From Hymenobacter sp. UV11 (lineage in GTDB: Bacteria; Bacteroidota; Bacteroidia; Cytophagales; Hymenobacteraceae), in contig NZ_SRII01000007.1 of NCBI RefSeq assembly GCF_004684095.1, forward strand, positions 62,001-126,000: DNA of 64,000 nucleotides, given 5' to 3'. A program made the position numbers and the translations under genes. Positions within the stretch are counted from its first letter, which is position 1, and each line of letters starts with the position of its first letter. The notes under the pieces were generated by a model that was not told the origin of the DNA, ran no database searches, and worked only from the letters and a program-made list of their open reading frames with translations. Positions 43,671-52,310 of this stretch are shown here, piece by piece.

Positions 43671-44789
43671 CTAAGGGGCAAAGGTACTAGCGCCTGGGCG
43701 GCCTGTGGCGGCCGCCACCGCCGCCGCTAGCCGCACCGCGCCAGTGCCCAGCAACGCTACCCGCACCGGAATCGTGTACACAGGCAATTCTGCCAGCGCG
43801 GCGGCCAGGGCCGGCGCTTGCAGGCGCGTCGCATCTTTCTCGGTAGTAAAAATAACCTGGCCCGGCTGCCAGCGCGCCCGCACCGCCGCCAGGTCGGCCG
43901 GAGTGAAGGCGTAGTGGTCGGGAAAAACGTGTTCGGCCACCAGCTGGTAGCCCTGGCCTAGCAGCTGCGCCCGCAGCGGCCTCGGCTGCGCAATGCCCGT
44001 GAGCAGCGCCATCGGGCCCGGGGCGGGGGGTAGGGCCCGCGCCGCCGCCGTGAGCGGCACCGGCGCGCCGTAGGCATAGGCTGAAAACAGCACCGACACG
44101 CCGGGCTGGGCGTAGCGCCGCACCTGGGCCGCCGCGGCGGCCTGGGCGGCGGCCGACAGGTCGGGCGGGCACTTGGTGATGATAACTACGTCGGCGCGAG
44201 CGGCCCCGGCGCGGCTTTCGCGCAGGCGGCCGGCGGGCAGCACGTAGTCCGTATAAAAAGGCCGCGCCAGCTCGGTGAGCAGAATGTTGAGGGTAGGGCG
44301 CACGCGGCGGTGCTGGTAAGCATCGTCGAGCACCACGCAGGTCAGCTCGGGGTGCTGCTGACGTAGCAGGTCGAGACCCAGCTGGCGGTTTTCGGCCACG
44401 GCTACGGGCACGTGTTGGGACCCAAATTCTTCGAAATACTGCCAGGGCTCGTCGCCCACGGTGGCGGCCGAGTCGGCGGCCGTGGCCAGGCGCGGGCCGC
44501 GGGTTTGGCGGCCGTAGCCCCGGCTCAGGATGGCCGGGCGCTGGCCCTGGCGCCGCAATTCGGCCACCAGCCAGGCTACGTGGGGCGTTTTGCCAGTGCC
44601 GCCCACCCGCAGGTTGCCTACCCCCAGCAGCGGCACCCAGCCCGGCGCCGAGCGCTTCCAGCCGCAGTCGTAGAGCCAGTTGCGCACCGCCAGCACGGCG
44701 GCGTAAAGCCAGGCAAACGGCAGCAGGAAGTAGTTGACAGGTTCCTGGCTCTTGGTTGCTGGTTGCTGGTTATCTGCTTTCATAGGCAT
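43671..44789 (-). CDS. lpxK: Tetraacyldisaccharide 4'-kinase LpxK
   Basis: The protein has 372 residues. LpxK phosphorylates the lipid A disaccharide at the 4' position. A membrane helix lies near the N-terminus (FAWLYAAVLAVRNWLY); Walker A is VGNLRVGGTGKTP (57-69); further motifs are ILSRGYGRQTRG, VGDEPWQYF, CVVLDDAYQHRRV (Walker B-like) and ARADVVIITKCP. ATG 44789 or 44783 is possible; longer upstream frames run into the intergenic repeats. It is divergent from a SMUG2-type glycosylase gene across a symmetric promoter region. Gram-negative outer membrane is implied. Confidence 0.94.
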   Translation of the reverse strand: MPMKADNQQPATKSQEPVNYFLLPFAWLYAAVLAVRNWLYDCGWKRSAPGWVPLLGVGNLRVGGTGKTPHVAWLVAELRRQGQRPAILSRGYGRQTRGPRLATAADSAATVGDEPWQYFEEFGSQHVPVAVAENRQLGLDLLRQQHPELTCVVLDDAYQHRRVRPTLNILLTELARPFYTDYVLPAGRLRESRAGAARADVVIITKCPPDLSAAAQAAAAAQVRRYAQPGVSVLFSAYAYGAPVPLTAAARALPPAPGPMALLTGIAQPRPLRAQLLGQGYQLVAEHVFPDHYAFTPADLAAVRARWQPGQVIFTTEKDATRLQAPALAAALAELPVYTIPVRVALLGTGAVRLAAAVAAATGRPGASTFAP

Positions 44790-44885
44790 GGCGCAAAGGT
44801 CGTTTTTTTCTGGTTTCTGGTTTGAGCGACACCTAAAAACCAGGAACTCGAAACCGGGAACCCCCAAATACCTTTGCGCCATGCC
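44785..44885. promoter_or_regulatory. Symmetric divergent promoter region lpxK/SMUG2
   Basis: A 16-base inverted repeat (GGCATGGCGCAAAGGT at 44785-44800 and its complement at 44870-44885) places ATG start codons and -7-like elements mirror-wise on both strands. TACCTTTG (44869-44876) matches TAnnTTTG exactly on the plus strand; the minus strand has GACCTTTG. Both elements lie 4 bases from a start codon, implying leaderless mRNAs. Confidence 0.55.
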
Positions 44886-45567
44886 CGATTTTCCTGCCCG
44901 CCTGCTCCAGCTGCTCACTACCTTCTCCCTACCCCCCGCCCCGCTGCCGGGCGCGGTGGTGGTGCGCAACTCGTTTCACGAACCCGAGGTGCAAGCTATT
45001 CTCAGCGAGTTTGCCCAGAAATTTTACGCCGCTGCTACCTCGCGGGTAGGCATTTTCGGCATCAACCCTGGCCGCTTTGGCGGGGGCCGCACGGGCGTAG
45101 CCTTCACCGACCCGGTGGCGCTTAGCACTGAGTGCGGCATCGGCCACGAGCTGCTCAAGCAGCGCCGCGAGCTGTCGAGCGAGTTCGTGTATCACTTCAT
45201 TAATGCGCTGGGTGGGCCGGCCGCGTTTTACGAGCACTTTTTCCTGAGCTCGGTGTACCCGCTGGAGCTGACGCACGCGGGTAAAAATTATAACTACTAC
45301 GACGCGCCGGCCCTCACCAAAGCCCTGTGGCCCGACATGCGCCGCTCGCTCACCGAGCAGGTGCAGCAGTTGAATCTGCGCCGCGACGTGGCCGTGAGCC
45401 TGGGCCGCCGCAACGGCGAGTTCTTGCGCAAGCTCAACGACGAGCTGGGCTTATTTGAACGCCTGGAAATCCTAGACCACCCGCGCTTCCTGATGCAGTA
45501 CCGCCGCAAGGTGTTGGCCGAAAACGTAGCCCGCTACGTGGAGGTGCTGGGCGGGCTGCTTCAATAA
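44881..45567 (+). CDS. SMUG2-type uracil-DNA glycosylase family protein (DUF4918)
   Basis: The protein has 228 residues. The characteristic motif GINPGRFGGGRTGVAFTDP begins at residue 60 and matches the SMUG2/DUF4918 family of the UDG superfamily, which removes damaged bases such as uracil from DNA. Further segments: ELSSEFVYHFINALGG and LSSVYPLELTHAGKNYNYY, then AVSLGRRNGEFLRKLN. ATG 44881 is chosen because the upstream frame reads through the intergenic repeat and the lpxK start region. Stands alone, followed by a REP palindrome. Confidence 0.88.
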   Translation: MPDFPARLLQLLTTFSLPPAPLPGAVVVRNSFHEPEVQAILSEFAQKFYAAATSRVGIFGINPGRFGGGRTGVAFTDPVALSTECGIGHELLKQRRELSSEFVYHFINALGGPAAFYEHFFLSSVYPLELTHAGKNYNYYDAPALTKALWPDMRRSLTEQVQQLNLRRDVAVSLGRRNGEFLRKLNDELGLFERLEILDHPRFLMQYRRKVLAENVARYVEVLGGLLQ

Positions 45568-45578
45568 AAACCACGTTT

Positions 45579-45666
45579 GTCATTGCGAGCGCAGCGCGGC
45601 AATCGCACCAAAACGAAATCCACACGACTCGTTCTGGGGCGATTGCCGCGCTGCGCTCGCAATGAC
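45579..45666. repeat. REP-like perfect 27-bp inverted repeat
   Basis: Arms at 45579-45605 and 45640-45666 are exact complements (GTCATTGCGAGCGCAGCG outer end). It lies between the SMUG2 and Nif3-like genes and explains the unusual upstream extension of the Nif3-like frame. Confidence 0.9.
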
Positions 45667-45696
45667 AACATTTCAAAAATTCAAGTCGCACGTAAC

Positions 45697-46818
45697 ATGC
45701 CTACCGTCCAAGACCTCGCCCGCGCCCTCGAAACCGCCGCGCCGCTCGCTTACCAGGAAAGCTACGATAATGCCGGGCTGCAATGCGGCCTGCCCGAAGC
45801 CGAAATCACCGGCGTGCTCATCGCTCTCGACTGTACGCCGGCCGTAGTGGCCGAGGCCGCGCGGCGCGGCTGCAACGTAGTTGTGTGCCACCACCCGGTC
45901 ATCTTTCGGCCGCTCAAGCGCCTCACGGGTAAGGGCTTAGTCGAGCAGACCATCATGGCTGCCCTCAAGGCCGACGTGGCCATCTACGCCGCCCACACCA
46001 ACCTCGACAACGTGCGCCACGGCGTGAATGCCAAGCTAGCCGACAAGCTGGGCCTGGTGAATACCCGCATTCTGGCGCCTCAAACCGGCACGCTGGCCCG
46101 CCTCAGTACCTACGTGCCCAAGTATATTAAAGAGTCACACGAGGATACCGTGGGTCGGGTATTGGCCGCACTCTACGCCGCCGGCGCGGGCCAGGTAGGT
46201 AACTATACCGACTGTAGCTTCCAGAGCCAAGGCACCGGCACTTTCACGCCGGGCGCGGGCACCCAGCCGGCCATCGGGGCCGAAAACCAGGCCACCGAAG
46301 TGGCCGAGGTAAAGGTGGAAGTGCTGCTACCCCTGCATCGGCAGGCGGCCGTGCTGGCTGCCCTGCGCCAGGCACACCCTTACGAAGAAGTTGCTTATGA
46401 GCTGATTAAGCTCGAAAATCAACACCAGGACGTGGGCGCGGGCATGGTGGGCGAGCTGCCTACGGCCCTACCCCCCGCCGAGTTCCGCAAGCGTCTGAAA
46501 GAGGTGCTGGGCGTGCCGGTGGTGCGCCACACGGCGTTTGAGAAAGACATCAAAAGGGTGGCGCTGTGCGGCGGCGCGGGTAGCTTCCTGACCGGCGCGG
46601 CGGTGGCGGCCGGGGCCGATGCCTACGTGACGGGCGACGTGAAATACCACGAGTTTTTTGCGCCCGAGGGCCAGCTGCTGCTCTGCGATGTGGGCCACTT
46701 TGAGAGCGAGCAGTTTACGAACGAGATTTTCCGCGATTTGCTGCTGGCGGCGTTCGGTCGTACTTTTGCGGTCTTATTCGCCGATACCCCCACGAATCCC
46801 GTTCAGTATGACTGCTAA
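45697..46818 (+). CDS. Nif3-like dinuclear metal-centre protein (YbgI family)
   Basis: The protein has 373 residues. Metal-binding motifs of the family are present: CHHPVIF (His65, His66), AAHTNLDN (His100, Asp104) and, at the C-terminus, GHFESEQF (His334, Glu336). A central inserted domain (about 125-240) is typical of the longer Nif3 members. Function is uncertain; the family is annotated as GTP cyclohydrolase I type 2 or a metal-binding scaffold. ATG 45697 avoids 40 codons of translated repeat. It overlaps the next gene by 11 bases. Confidence 0.9.
   Translation: MPTVQDLARALETAAPLAYQESYDNAGLQCGLPEAEITGVLIALDCTPAVVAEAARRGCNVVVCHHPVIFRPLKRLTGKGLVEQTIMAALKADVAIYAAHTNLDNVRHGVNAKLADKLGLVNTRILAPQTGTLARLSTYVPKYIKESHEDTVGRVLAALYAAGAGQVGNYTDCSFQSQGTGTFTPGAGTQPAIGAENQATEVAEVKVEVLLPLHRQAAVLAALRQAHPYEEVAYELIKLENQHQDVGAGMVGELPTALPPAEFRKRLKEVLGVPVVRHTAFEKDIKRVALCGGAGSFLTGAAVAAGADAYVTGDVKYHEFFAPEGQLLLCDVGHFESEQFTNEIFRDLLLAAFGRTFAVLFADTPTNPVQYDC
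46737..46768 (+). promoter_or_regulatory. Bacteroidota promoter TTTG-N20-TACTTTTG
   Basis: A TTTG box at 46737-46740 and TACTTTTG at 46761-46768 are separated by 20 bases, the standard spacing. It lies inside the 3' end of the Nif3-like gene, 40 bases before the zinc-ribbon gene at 46808, suggesting that gene has its own promoter. Confidence 0.6.
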
Positions 46819-47578
46819 TTCCGCCGCCGTGGCAAATCCGGCCGACGCGCCCGTTTCTGCCAAGCTCGAAGCGTTACTCAACCTGCAACGCATTGATTCA
46901 CAACTTGATGAAATTCGCCGCGTACGCGGTGACCTGCCCGAAGAAGTTCGCGACCTTGAAGACGAAATTGCTGGCTACGAAGCCCGCGTAAAGCGCTTCG
47001 ACGACGAAATCAGCGGCTTGCAAGACCAAATCAAGCAGCGTAAAGCCGCTACCAAGGAGGCCGAAGGCCTCATCAAGCGCTACGAAGAGCAGCAAACCAA
47101 CGTTCGCAATAACCGTGAGTACGAGGCAATTGCGAAAGAAGTAGAGCTGCAGCGCCTCGAAATTCAGATTTCGGACAAGAAAATAAAGGAGGCTCAGTAC
47201 CTCATCGACCAGCGCAACACCGAGGCCAACGTGACCCGCCTGCGCCTTGATGAGCGCCGCAAGGACCTCGACACCAAGAAGAGCGAGCTCGACACCATCG
47301 TGGCCGAGAACGAAGCCGAAGAAAAGCAGCTCGTGAGCGAGCGCGTTGGGGCCGTGGCGCCCATCGAAGCCCGCCTGGTTACGGCATACGACCGCATTCG
47401 CGGCAACATGCGCAACCGCCTGGCGGTGGTGCTGGTGCGCCGCGACGCCTGCGGTGGCTGCTTCAACACGGTGCCTCCGCAGCGCCAGGCCGACATTATC
47501 TCGCACAAGAAAATTATCGTGTGCGAACACTGCGGCCGCATTTTGGCCGACGTGGAAGGCAAGCCAGTGGTTGCCTAA
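46808..47578 (+). CDS. Zinc-ribbon coiled-coil protein (CdsZ-like, C4-type)
   Basis: The protein has 256 residues. A long coiled coil (about 20-200) rich in Glu/Lys/Arg heptads ends in a C4 zinc ribbon: CGGC (Cys215, Cys218) and CEHC (Cys239, Cys242). Length and layout match the widespread C4-type zinc ribbon family (CdsZ-like) found in Bacteroidota and chlamydiae, thought to bind nucleic acid or act as a scaffold. It overlaps the Nif3-like gene by 11 bases, the usual neighbour of this family. A strong terminator follows. Confidence 0.9.
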   Translation: MTANSAAVANPADAPVSAKLEALLNLQRIDSQLDEIRRVRGDLPEEVRDLEDEIAGYEARVKRFDDEISGLQDQIKQRKAATKEAEGLIKRYEEQQTNVRNNREYEAIAKEVELQRLEIQISDKKIKEAQYLIDQRNTEANVTRLRLDERRKDLDTKKSELDTIVAENEAEEKQLVSERVGAVAPIEARLVTAYDRIRGNMRNRLAVVLVRRDACGGCFNTVPPQRQADIISHKKIIVCEHCGRILADVEGKPVVA

Positions 47579-47598
47579 GCGGACATTATTTTTCCAGG

Positions 47599-47630
47599 AA
47601 AAAGGAACGGCCGCGGTCGTTCCTTTTTTT
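47599..47630 (+). terminator. Rho-independent terminator
   Basis: Arms AAAAAGGAACG (47599-47609) and its complement (47618-47628) form an 11-bp hairpin followed by T residues, 20 bases after the zinc-ribbon gene. Confidence 0.85.
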
Positions 47631-47667
47631 TATAGCTCCTGATTTCGTGCTGGAAGTTACCGCAGAG

Positions 47668-49194
47668 GTGCGCAGAAGAATTCGTCGAGGTACGCTGAGC
47701 GCGGTAGTGTGCGCGCTCAGCCTGGGCGCGCCGGGTGGGGGTAGGGCCCAGCCGCCGCAGGAAACGGTGGCCCCAACGACGAGCCTGACAGCCGAAACGC
47801 TGTCGCCCGGCGCCCGGCACGCCTACGCCGAGCTGCTGAAGCTGAAAGTAACTACCTGCCGCCAGCTGCTGGCGCCCGAGCCGGCCGGCGCGCCCGGCAC
47901 GCTGCTGGTGGCCGACTGCGCCGATTTTGTGGAGCTGCTTATCAGCCAGGATGCCAGCCGCTTTGCCGCTGCTGTGGCCGCCCAGGATGCGCGCCTGGAC
48001 GCCCTGGAGCGAGTGCCCGCCGGCCCGCTGCGCGACTATGCGCTGGTCGAAATCCGGCTGCACCAGGCGTTGGCCCAGCTGGTATTTCACCACGAGGTGC
48101 GCGCTGCCTGGAACCTGCGCCAGGCGGCCCTGCTGGTGCAGGTGGCGGCCCGGCGCTACCCTGCCTTTTTGCCGGTGAGCATGACGCTGGGCCTGTGCCA
48201 GTTCGGCATTGGCTCGCTGCCCGAGGGCTACCACTGGTTTTTGCGGCTGCTGGGCCTGAGCGGCAGCGTGGAAGCCGGCTTGCAGAACCTAAGCCGGGCG
48301 GCCGCGCAGCCCCACGACTTTCAGCCCGAGAGCCAGATTTTGCTGGCCCTTATCCGCGAAGCGTACTATAAGAAAGGGGATGAAAGCCTGGCGCTGACCA
48401 GCCGGCTGGCCAGCGAGCAGCCCGATAATCTGCTATTCAGCTACTTGGTTATCAGTCTTAATAAGCGCCAGCACCACGGCGAGGAGGCGCTGGCCGCCTA
48501 TCGCGCGCGGCCTACTGGCCCGGCCTACCTGCCGCTCGCCTACCTGCACCACATGGTGGCTGACCTGCTGCTGTATCGGGGCGACTATGCCGGCTCGACG
48601 GCCGAAAACCAGCAGTTTTTGCGCGACTACCGGGGCGAGTATTACCGCAAGGATGCCGCCTTTAAGCTCTACCTGGCCGCGTGGCTGGGCGGCGTACCGG
48701 CCGCCACCGCCGAGCGCTACCGCCAGCAAATCAACCTGGCCGGCCCACTCACCATTGAGGAAGATGCGTATGCCCAGCGGTTTTACCACGATGCGCAGCT
48801 GCTCAACCCCACCCTCACCCGCGCTCGCCTGCTCACCGATGGCGGCTATTATATCCAGGCGCTCGGGGTGTTGCAGCAGTTTCGGCTGGCGGCTGCTACC
48901 CCCGCCCGCGACCGCCTGGAGGCGCCCTACCGCCGGGCCCGCGTGTGGCAGGGCCTAGGCCGCCTCGACTCGGCCCGCGCCGACTACCAGCGCACGCTGC
49001 GCCGCTCGGCCGCGTTGGGCGAGCCGGCCTATTACTTCGCGCCGCAGGCGGCTTTGCAGCTGGGCTACCTGGCGCTGGCGGCGGGCCAGCGCCAGGTAGC
49101 CAAAGGATATTTTGAGCAGGCGTTGGCCTACCCCCGGCACGAATACAAAAACAGCACCGACCAGAAAGCCAAACTGGCCCTGCGCGGGTTGTAA
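47668..49194 (+). CDS. Exported TPR-like protein
   Basis: The protein has about 508 residues. From GTG 47668 it starts MRRRIRRG, then a hydrophobic stretch and GGGRAQPP, a signal-peptide pattern; the frame is open further upstream only across the terminator. The body is helical with TPR-like pairs (RLDALERVPAGPLRDYALVEIRLHQAL; YLPLAYLHHMVADLLLYRGDYAGST, by position about 75-130 and 270-320), and SARADYQRTLRRSAALGEPAYYF near the end. Likely a periplasmic scaffold or adaptor; no specific family assigned. Followed 10 bases later by pabB, possibly co-transcribed. Confidence 0.7.
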   Translation: MRRRIRRGTLSAVVCALSLGAPGGGRAQPPQETVAPTTSLTAETLSPGARHAYAELLKLKVTTCRQLLAPEPAGAPGTLLVADCADFVELLISQDASRFAAAVAAQDARLDALERVPAGPLRDYALVEIRLHQALAQLVFHHEVRAAWNLRQAALLVQVAARRYPAFLPVSMTLGLCQFGIGSLPEGYHWFLRLLGLSGSVEAGLQNLSRAAAQPHDFQPESQILLALIREAYYKKGDESLALTSRLASEQPDNLLFSYLVISLNKRQHHGEEALAAYRARPTGPAYLPLAYLHHMVADLLLYRGDYAGSTAENQQFLRDYRGEYYRKDAAFKLYLAAWLGGVPAATAERYRQQINLAGPLTIEEDAYAQRFYHDAQLLNPTLTRARLLTDGGYYIQALGVLQQFRLAAATPARDRLEAPYRRARVWQGLGRLDSARADYQRTLRRSAALGEPAYYFAPQAALQLGYLALAAGQRQVAKGYFEQALAYPRHEYKNSTDQKAKLALRGL

Positions 49195-49204
49195 GGGCAA
49201 TTCT

Positions 49205-50503
49205 ATGCTAACGATTCCGCTCACCGACCTGCCCGCCGACTTTCGCGCCCGCGCCTTGCAGTGGGCCGCGCAGTTTCCGCACTGCGCGTATTATGAGCCC
49301 AATGACCTGGAGGCCACGGCCGCCGGCACCTTTACCCGGCTGCTGGCAGTGGCCACTACCACGCTCCCTACCCCCCGTACGCTGGCCGAGTTGCCCGCGT
49401 ACCTCAGTGGGCTGCCTCACCAGCCGCCGCGTTGCGGCTTTGTTACGTATGATGTTAAGAATGAGATTGAAGCGCTGAGTAGCGAAAATTTCTCGGGCTT
49501 TGATTGGCCGGCGCTGCATTTTTTTCTGCCCGAAACCTGCCTGTACTGGCAGGGTAATACGGCGCTGGTAATTCAGGGCGCGGTGACTGATGTGCTGGCT
49601 GCTATTCTGGCCACGACCGTACCGGCCGCCCTACCCCCCGCCGTGCCACCGTTGCGCGCCCGAATGCCCCGCACCGAGTATCTGCAAGCCGTGGAGAGCG
49701 TGCGCGAAGACATTCTCAACGGGGAAGTGTACGAGCTGAACCTCTGCCAGGAATTTTACGCCGAGGGCGTGGCACTAGACCCGGTTGCTATGTTTTGGCG
49801 GCTCAATGAAGCGTCGCCGGCGCCCTACGCGGGGTTTTTGCGCTACCACGACCACTACTTACTTTGCGCCTCGCCGGAATTGTTTTTGACGCATTATTAC
49901 CCAGCTATCGTGTCGCAGCCCATCAAAGGCACGCGGCGGCGCGGCCCTACCCCCGCCGAGGATGAGCAACAGCGCCTGGCCCTGCTGCACGATGAAAAAG
50001 AGCGCGCCGAAAACCTGATGATAGTGGACCTCGTGCGTAACGACCTGGCTCGCGTGGCCGAGGTGGGCACGGTGGAAGTGCCCGAACTGTTTGGCACCTA
50101 CGGCTTTAAACACGTTTGGCAATTGATTTCAACCGTAGAAGCCGAGCTGCGGGCCAACGTAAACCTGGCCGACATCCTGCGCGCCACTTTCCCGATGGGC
50201 TCGATGACGGGCGCACCCAAAATCAGGGCGATGCAGCTCATTGAGCAGTACGAAACCAGCCGGCGCGGCCTCTACAGCGGCAGCTTCGGCTTTGTGTGGC
50301 CCGCGCCCGATGGCGAGTTTGAGTTCAACGTGGTGATTCGCAGCCTGCAATACCGCGCCGATACCGGCTACCTCAGCCTGCAAGTGGGCTCGGCCATTAC
50401 CTACGACTCGGTGCCCGAGCAGGAATACCAGGAGTGCCTGTTGAAAGCGCAGGGCGTGCTCGAAGCGCTGGGCACAAGCATCAGCGAGCACCCTTCAGCT
50501 TAA
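49205..50503 (+). CDS. pabB: Aminodeoxychorismate synthase component I (PabB)
   Basis: The protein has 432 residues and matches the chorismate-binding family: QPIKGTRRRGPTPAED, ENLMIVDLVRNDLARVAE, and FPMGSMTGAPKIRAMQLIEQYE with the catalytic Glu further on, then GLYSGSFGFV. It converts chorismate plus glutamine-derived ammonia to aminodeoxychorismate for folate. The partner PabA and the lyase PabC are not in the window. ATG 49205 follows the TPR gene by 10 bases. PabB rather than TrpE or isochorismate synthase is likely from the PIKGTRRRG motif and length. Confidence 0.88.
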   Translation: MLTIPLTDLPADFRARALQWAAQFPHCAYYEPNDLEATAAGTFTRLLAVATTTLPTPRTLAELPAYLSGLPHQPPRCGFVTYDVKNEIEALSSENFSGFDWPALHFFLPETCLYWQGNTALVIQGAVTDVLAAILATTVPAALPPAVPPLRARMPRTEYLQAVESVREDILNGEVYELNLCQEFYAEGVALDPVAMFWRLNEASPAPYAGFLRYHDHYLLCASPELFLTHYYPAIVSQPIKGTRRRGPTPAEDEQQRLALLHDEKERAENLMIVDLVRNDLARVAEVGTVEVPELFGTYGFKHVWQLISTVEAELRANVNLADILRATFPMGSMTGAPKIRAMQLIEQYETSRRGLYSGSFGFVWPAPDGEFEFNVVIRSLQYRADTGYLSLQVGSAITYDSVPEQEYQECLLKAQGVLEALGTSISEHPSA

Positions 50504-50562
50504 TCGGCTATTCAGCTGAGGAAGCGCAATGGCTGGGTAGTGGTTCGACCCCCAAATGGCCA

Positions 50563-51483
50563 CTAAGCAAGCAGCAGCACCCGCCAAGCCTCGGCCACGC
50601 GGCCTTCCTCCAGCCACTGGCGGGCCAGCAGGGCCAGCTGGTGGCGCAGGGCGGCCGGGTCGTCGGGGTGCGCGGCGAGCAGTCGCGCTACCTGCGGCTC
50701 GTGCCGGACTTCGGCCACCTGGGTGGGGGTAGGGAGAGCGGCGCGCTCGGTATTGGCGAGGCGGGCCAAATCGTTTCCCGTGAGCACGTTGCTGTGGCGA
50801 ATGTGGGCTGGCAGCTCGTCGAAGCCGATGCCCAGTTGGCGGTTGGGGCGCGCCACGGTAAACAGGTTTTCGGGCCGCAGGCGGCTGTACCAGTCGCCCC
50901 CGAGCCGCGACACCGCCTCAAACTTGCGTGGGTCGATGCCCGGCTTGCCCTCCAGCAAAATATCCTCCCGAAAATGCGCCTGCACCACGCGGCACAGCAC
51001 CAGGTTCCCATGACCAGGGCCGTCGCCGAGGGCAATAATTTGCTCCACCACGCACTCCAGCGCCACCGGGCACTCGGCCACGCGCGGCGGCCGCACCCGG
51101 TCCGACTTGGCCTCTGTGAGGCCGGCTTTCGTGAATTCATTAACGCCGGCCGGATACTCGGCGCTGGCCAGCGACAGCTGCTCCACCAAGGGGTAGTCGC
51201 AGATGTTGATGACGACCTCGGCTACCTCGCGCACGTTGCGCAGCGTGTCCTTTTCCGAGTTGTCGCGGCCCCGGCTGGTGGGCGAAAACACCAGCATCGG
51301 CGGGTTGGCACTCACCACGTTGAAGAAGCTGTACGGGCTCAGGTTTACCTCTCCCGCCGCCGAAATGGTGCTGGCAAAGGCAATGGGCCGCGGGGCTACC
51401 GAGCCAATCAAAAACTGGTAGAAATCGTTTGGGGGCAGGTCGGCGGGCGCAATGGTGCGGTAGGCGGGGGTAGGGGCGGGCAT
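50563..51483 (-). CDS. Flavin reductase-like FMN-binding protein
   Basis: The protein has 306 residues. The N-terminal ~200 residues match the flavin reductase-like split barrel: FLIGSVAPRPIAFASTISAAG, VNLSPYSFFNVVSANPPMLVFSPT, KDTLRNVREVAEVVINIC. The C-terminal ~80 residues (Leu/Ala/Arg-rich helices) are an extension. It likely binds FMN and reduces flavin with NAD(P)H or acts on an unknown substrate. It is convergent with pabB. Confidence 0.88.
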   Translation of the reverse strand: MPAPTPAYRTIAPADLPPNDFYQFLIGSVAPRPIAFASTISAAGEVNLSPYSFFNVVSANPPMLVFSPTSRGRDNSEKDTLRNVREVAEVVINICDYPLVEQLSLASAEYPAGVNEFTKAGLTEAKSDRVRPPRVAECPVALECVVEQIIALGDGPGHGNLVLCRVVQAHFREDILLEGKPGIDPRKFEAVSRLGGDWYSRLRPENLFTVARPNRQLGIGFDELPAHIRHSNVLTGNDLARLANTERAALPTPTQVAEVRHEPQVARLLAAHPDDPAALRHQLALLARQWLEEGRVAEAWRVLLLA

Positions 51484-51704
51484 GGGGGGGTAGGGGAGGA
51501 TAATGCCTCAAAGCTACCGCTGCCGCCCTACGCCAGCGCCACGCTGGCCGCCCCCAACAGGCGCCGCCTGGGCCTCGCTGCGGAGGCGCTCCTGGCCACG
51601 CTATGGGCCGGCTGAGCGTAGGCAATGAAGGAAAGATTTGCCTAACAGAATGATTAACAAGGGATGGGCGATTGACGAAAATAGGGTTTCTTGCTAAATC
51701 AGTA

Positions 51705-51712
51705 TACATTTG
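51705..51712 (+). promoter_or_regulatory. -7 element TACATTTG
   Basis: Exact TAnnTTTG match 36 bases before the InsA-like gene at 51749. No TTG at the standard distance. Confidence 0.4.
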
Positions 51713-51748
51713 CTGATTACCTATCGTTTTACCTCAGTCTGCCGCGCC

Positions 51749-52168
51749 ATGAATGCCCCCATCTGCCCCAAATGCGATTCCAAGGAAGCAACCAAGAGCG
51801 GTGTAATCAATGAGCGTCAGCGCTTTCGCTGCAAGGGCTGCGGCTACCACTACACGGTGGCCAAGGTGGGCCGTGAGGTGAACCCCTACTACGTGGTGAA
51901 GGCGTTGCAGCTGTATATCGAAGGAGTGAGCTACCGCGAAATTGAGCGATTGCTGGGCGTGAGCCACGTGAGTGTGATGAACTGGGTAAAGAAATACGGC
52001 GTGAAAGCACCCCGCCAAACCGACTATCATCCGACGTATAAAATCCTCAATCAGAAAGAGCTGGCGGAGTTCTTTCAGAAGCCCGAAAACCTGAAGAGCG
52101 CCGGCCTGGTCGTGACGGAGCTAGGCGATAAGTACATGATGATACGCTGGGAGCGGTTTCGGCAGTAG
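51749..52168 (+). CDS. IS1 InsA-like DNA-binding protein, probably domesticated
   Basis: The protein has 139 residues. A C4 zinc ribbon (ICPKC, Cys6/Cys9; RCKGC, Cys27/Cys30) is followed by a helix-turn-helix (VSYREIERLLGVSHVSVMNWVKKYG), the layout of the IS1 InsA protein. There is no InsB/DDE transposase, no frameshift window and no terminal inverted repeats nearby, so it is not a complete IS. The C-terminal extension (from about residue 90) has no transposase feature. I read it as a transposon-derived transcriptional regulator, a type found in several Bacteroidota. Confidence 0.75.
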   Translation: MNAPICPKCDSKEATKSGVINERQRFRCKGCGYHYTVAKVGREVNPYYVVKALQLYIEGVSYREIERLLGVSHVSVMNWVKKYGVKAPRQTDYHPTYKILNQKELAEFFQKPENLKSAGLVVTELGDKYMMIRWERFRQ

Positions 52169-52310
52169 CTGAGCTATAGCACTTAGCAAAACGATAGCGA
52201 GGCGATAGCAGGGGTAGTAATAGGGTTGCTATTTGGCAGCACTAAACCTCAGGGCCAAAACGCAGGCCCGGGTTACTACTACGCTTTCCTACCCACTCAC
52301 TTATTAGTGC

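Noticed and set aside
44734..44880. N-terminal extension of the SMUG2-like gene
   Set aside because: Reads antisense through the lpxK start and the GGTTTCTGG repeats; family start is ATG 44881.
51749..52168. Complete IS1-type insertion sequence
   Set aside because: No InsB/DDE domain, no terminal inverted repeats and no target-site duplication visible.
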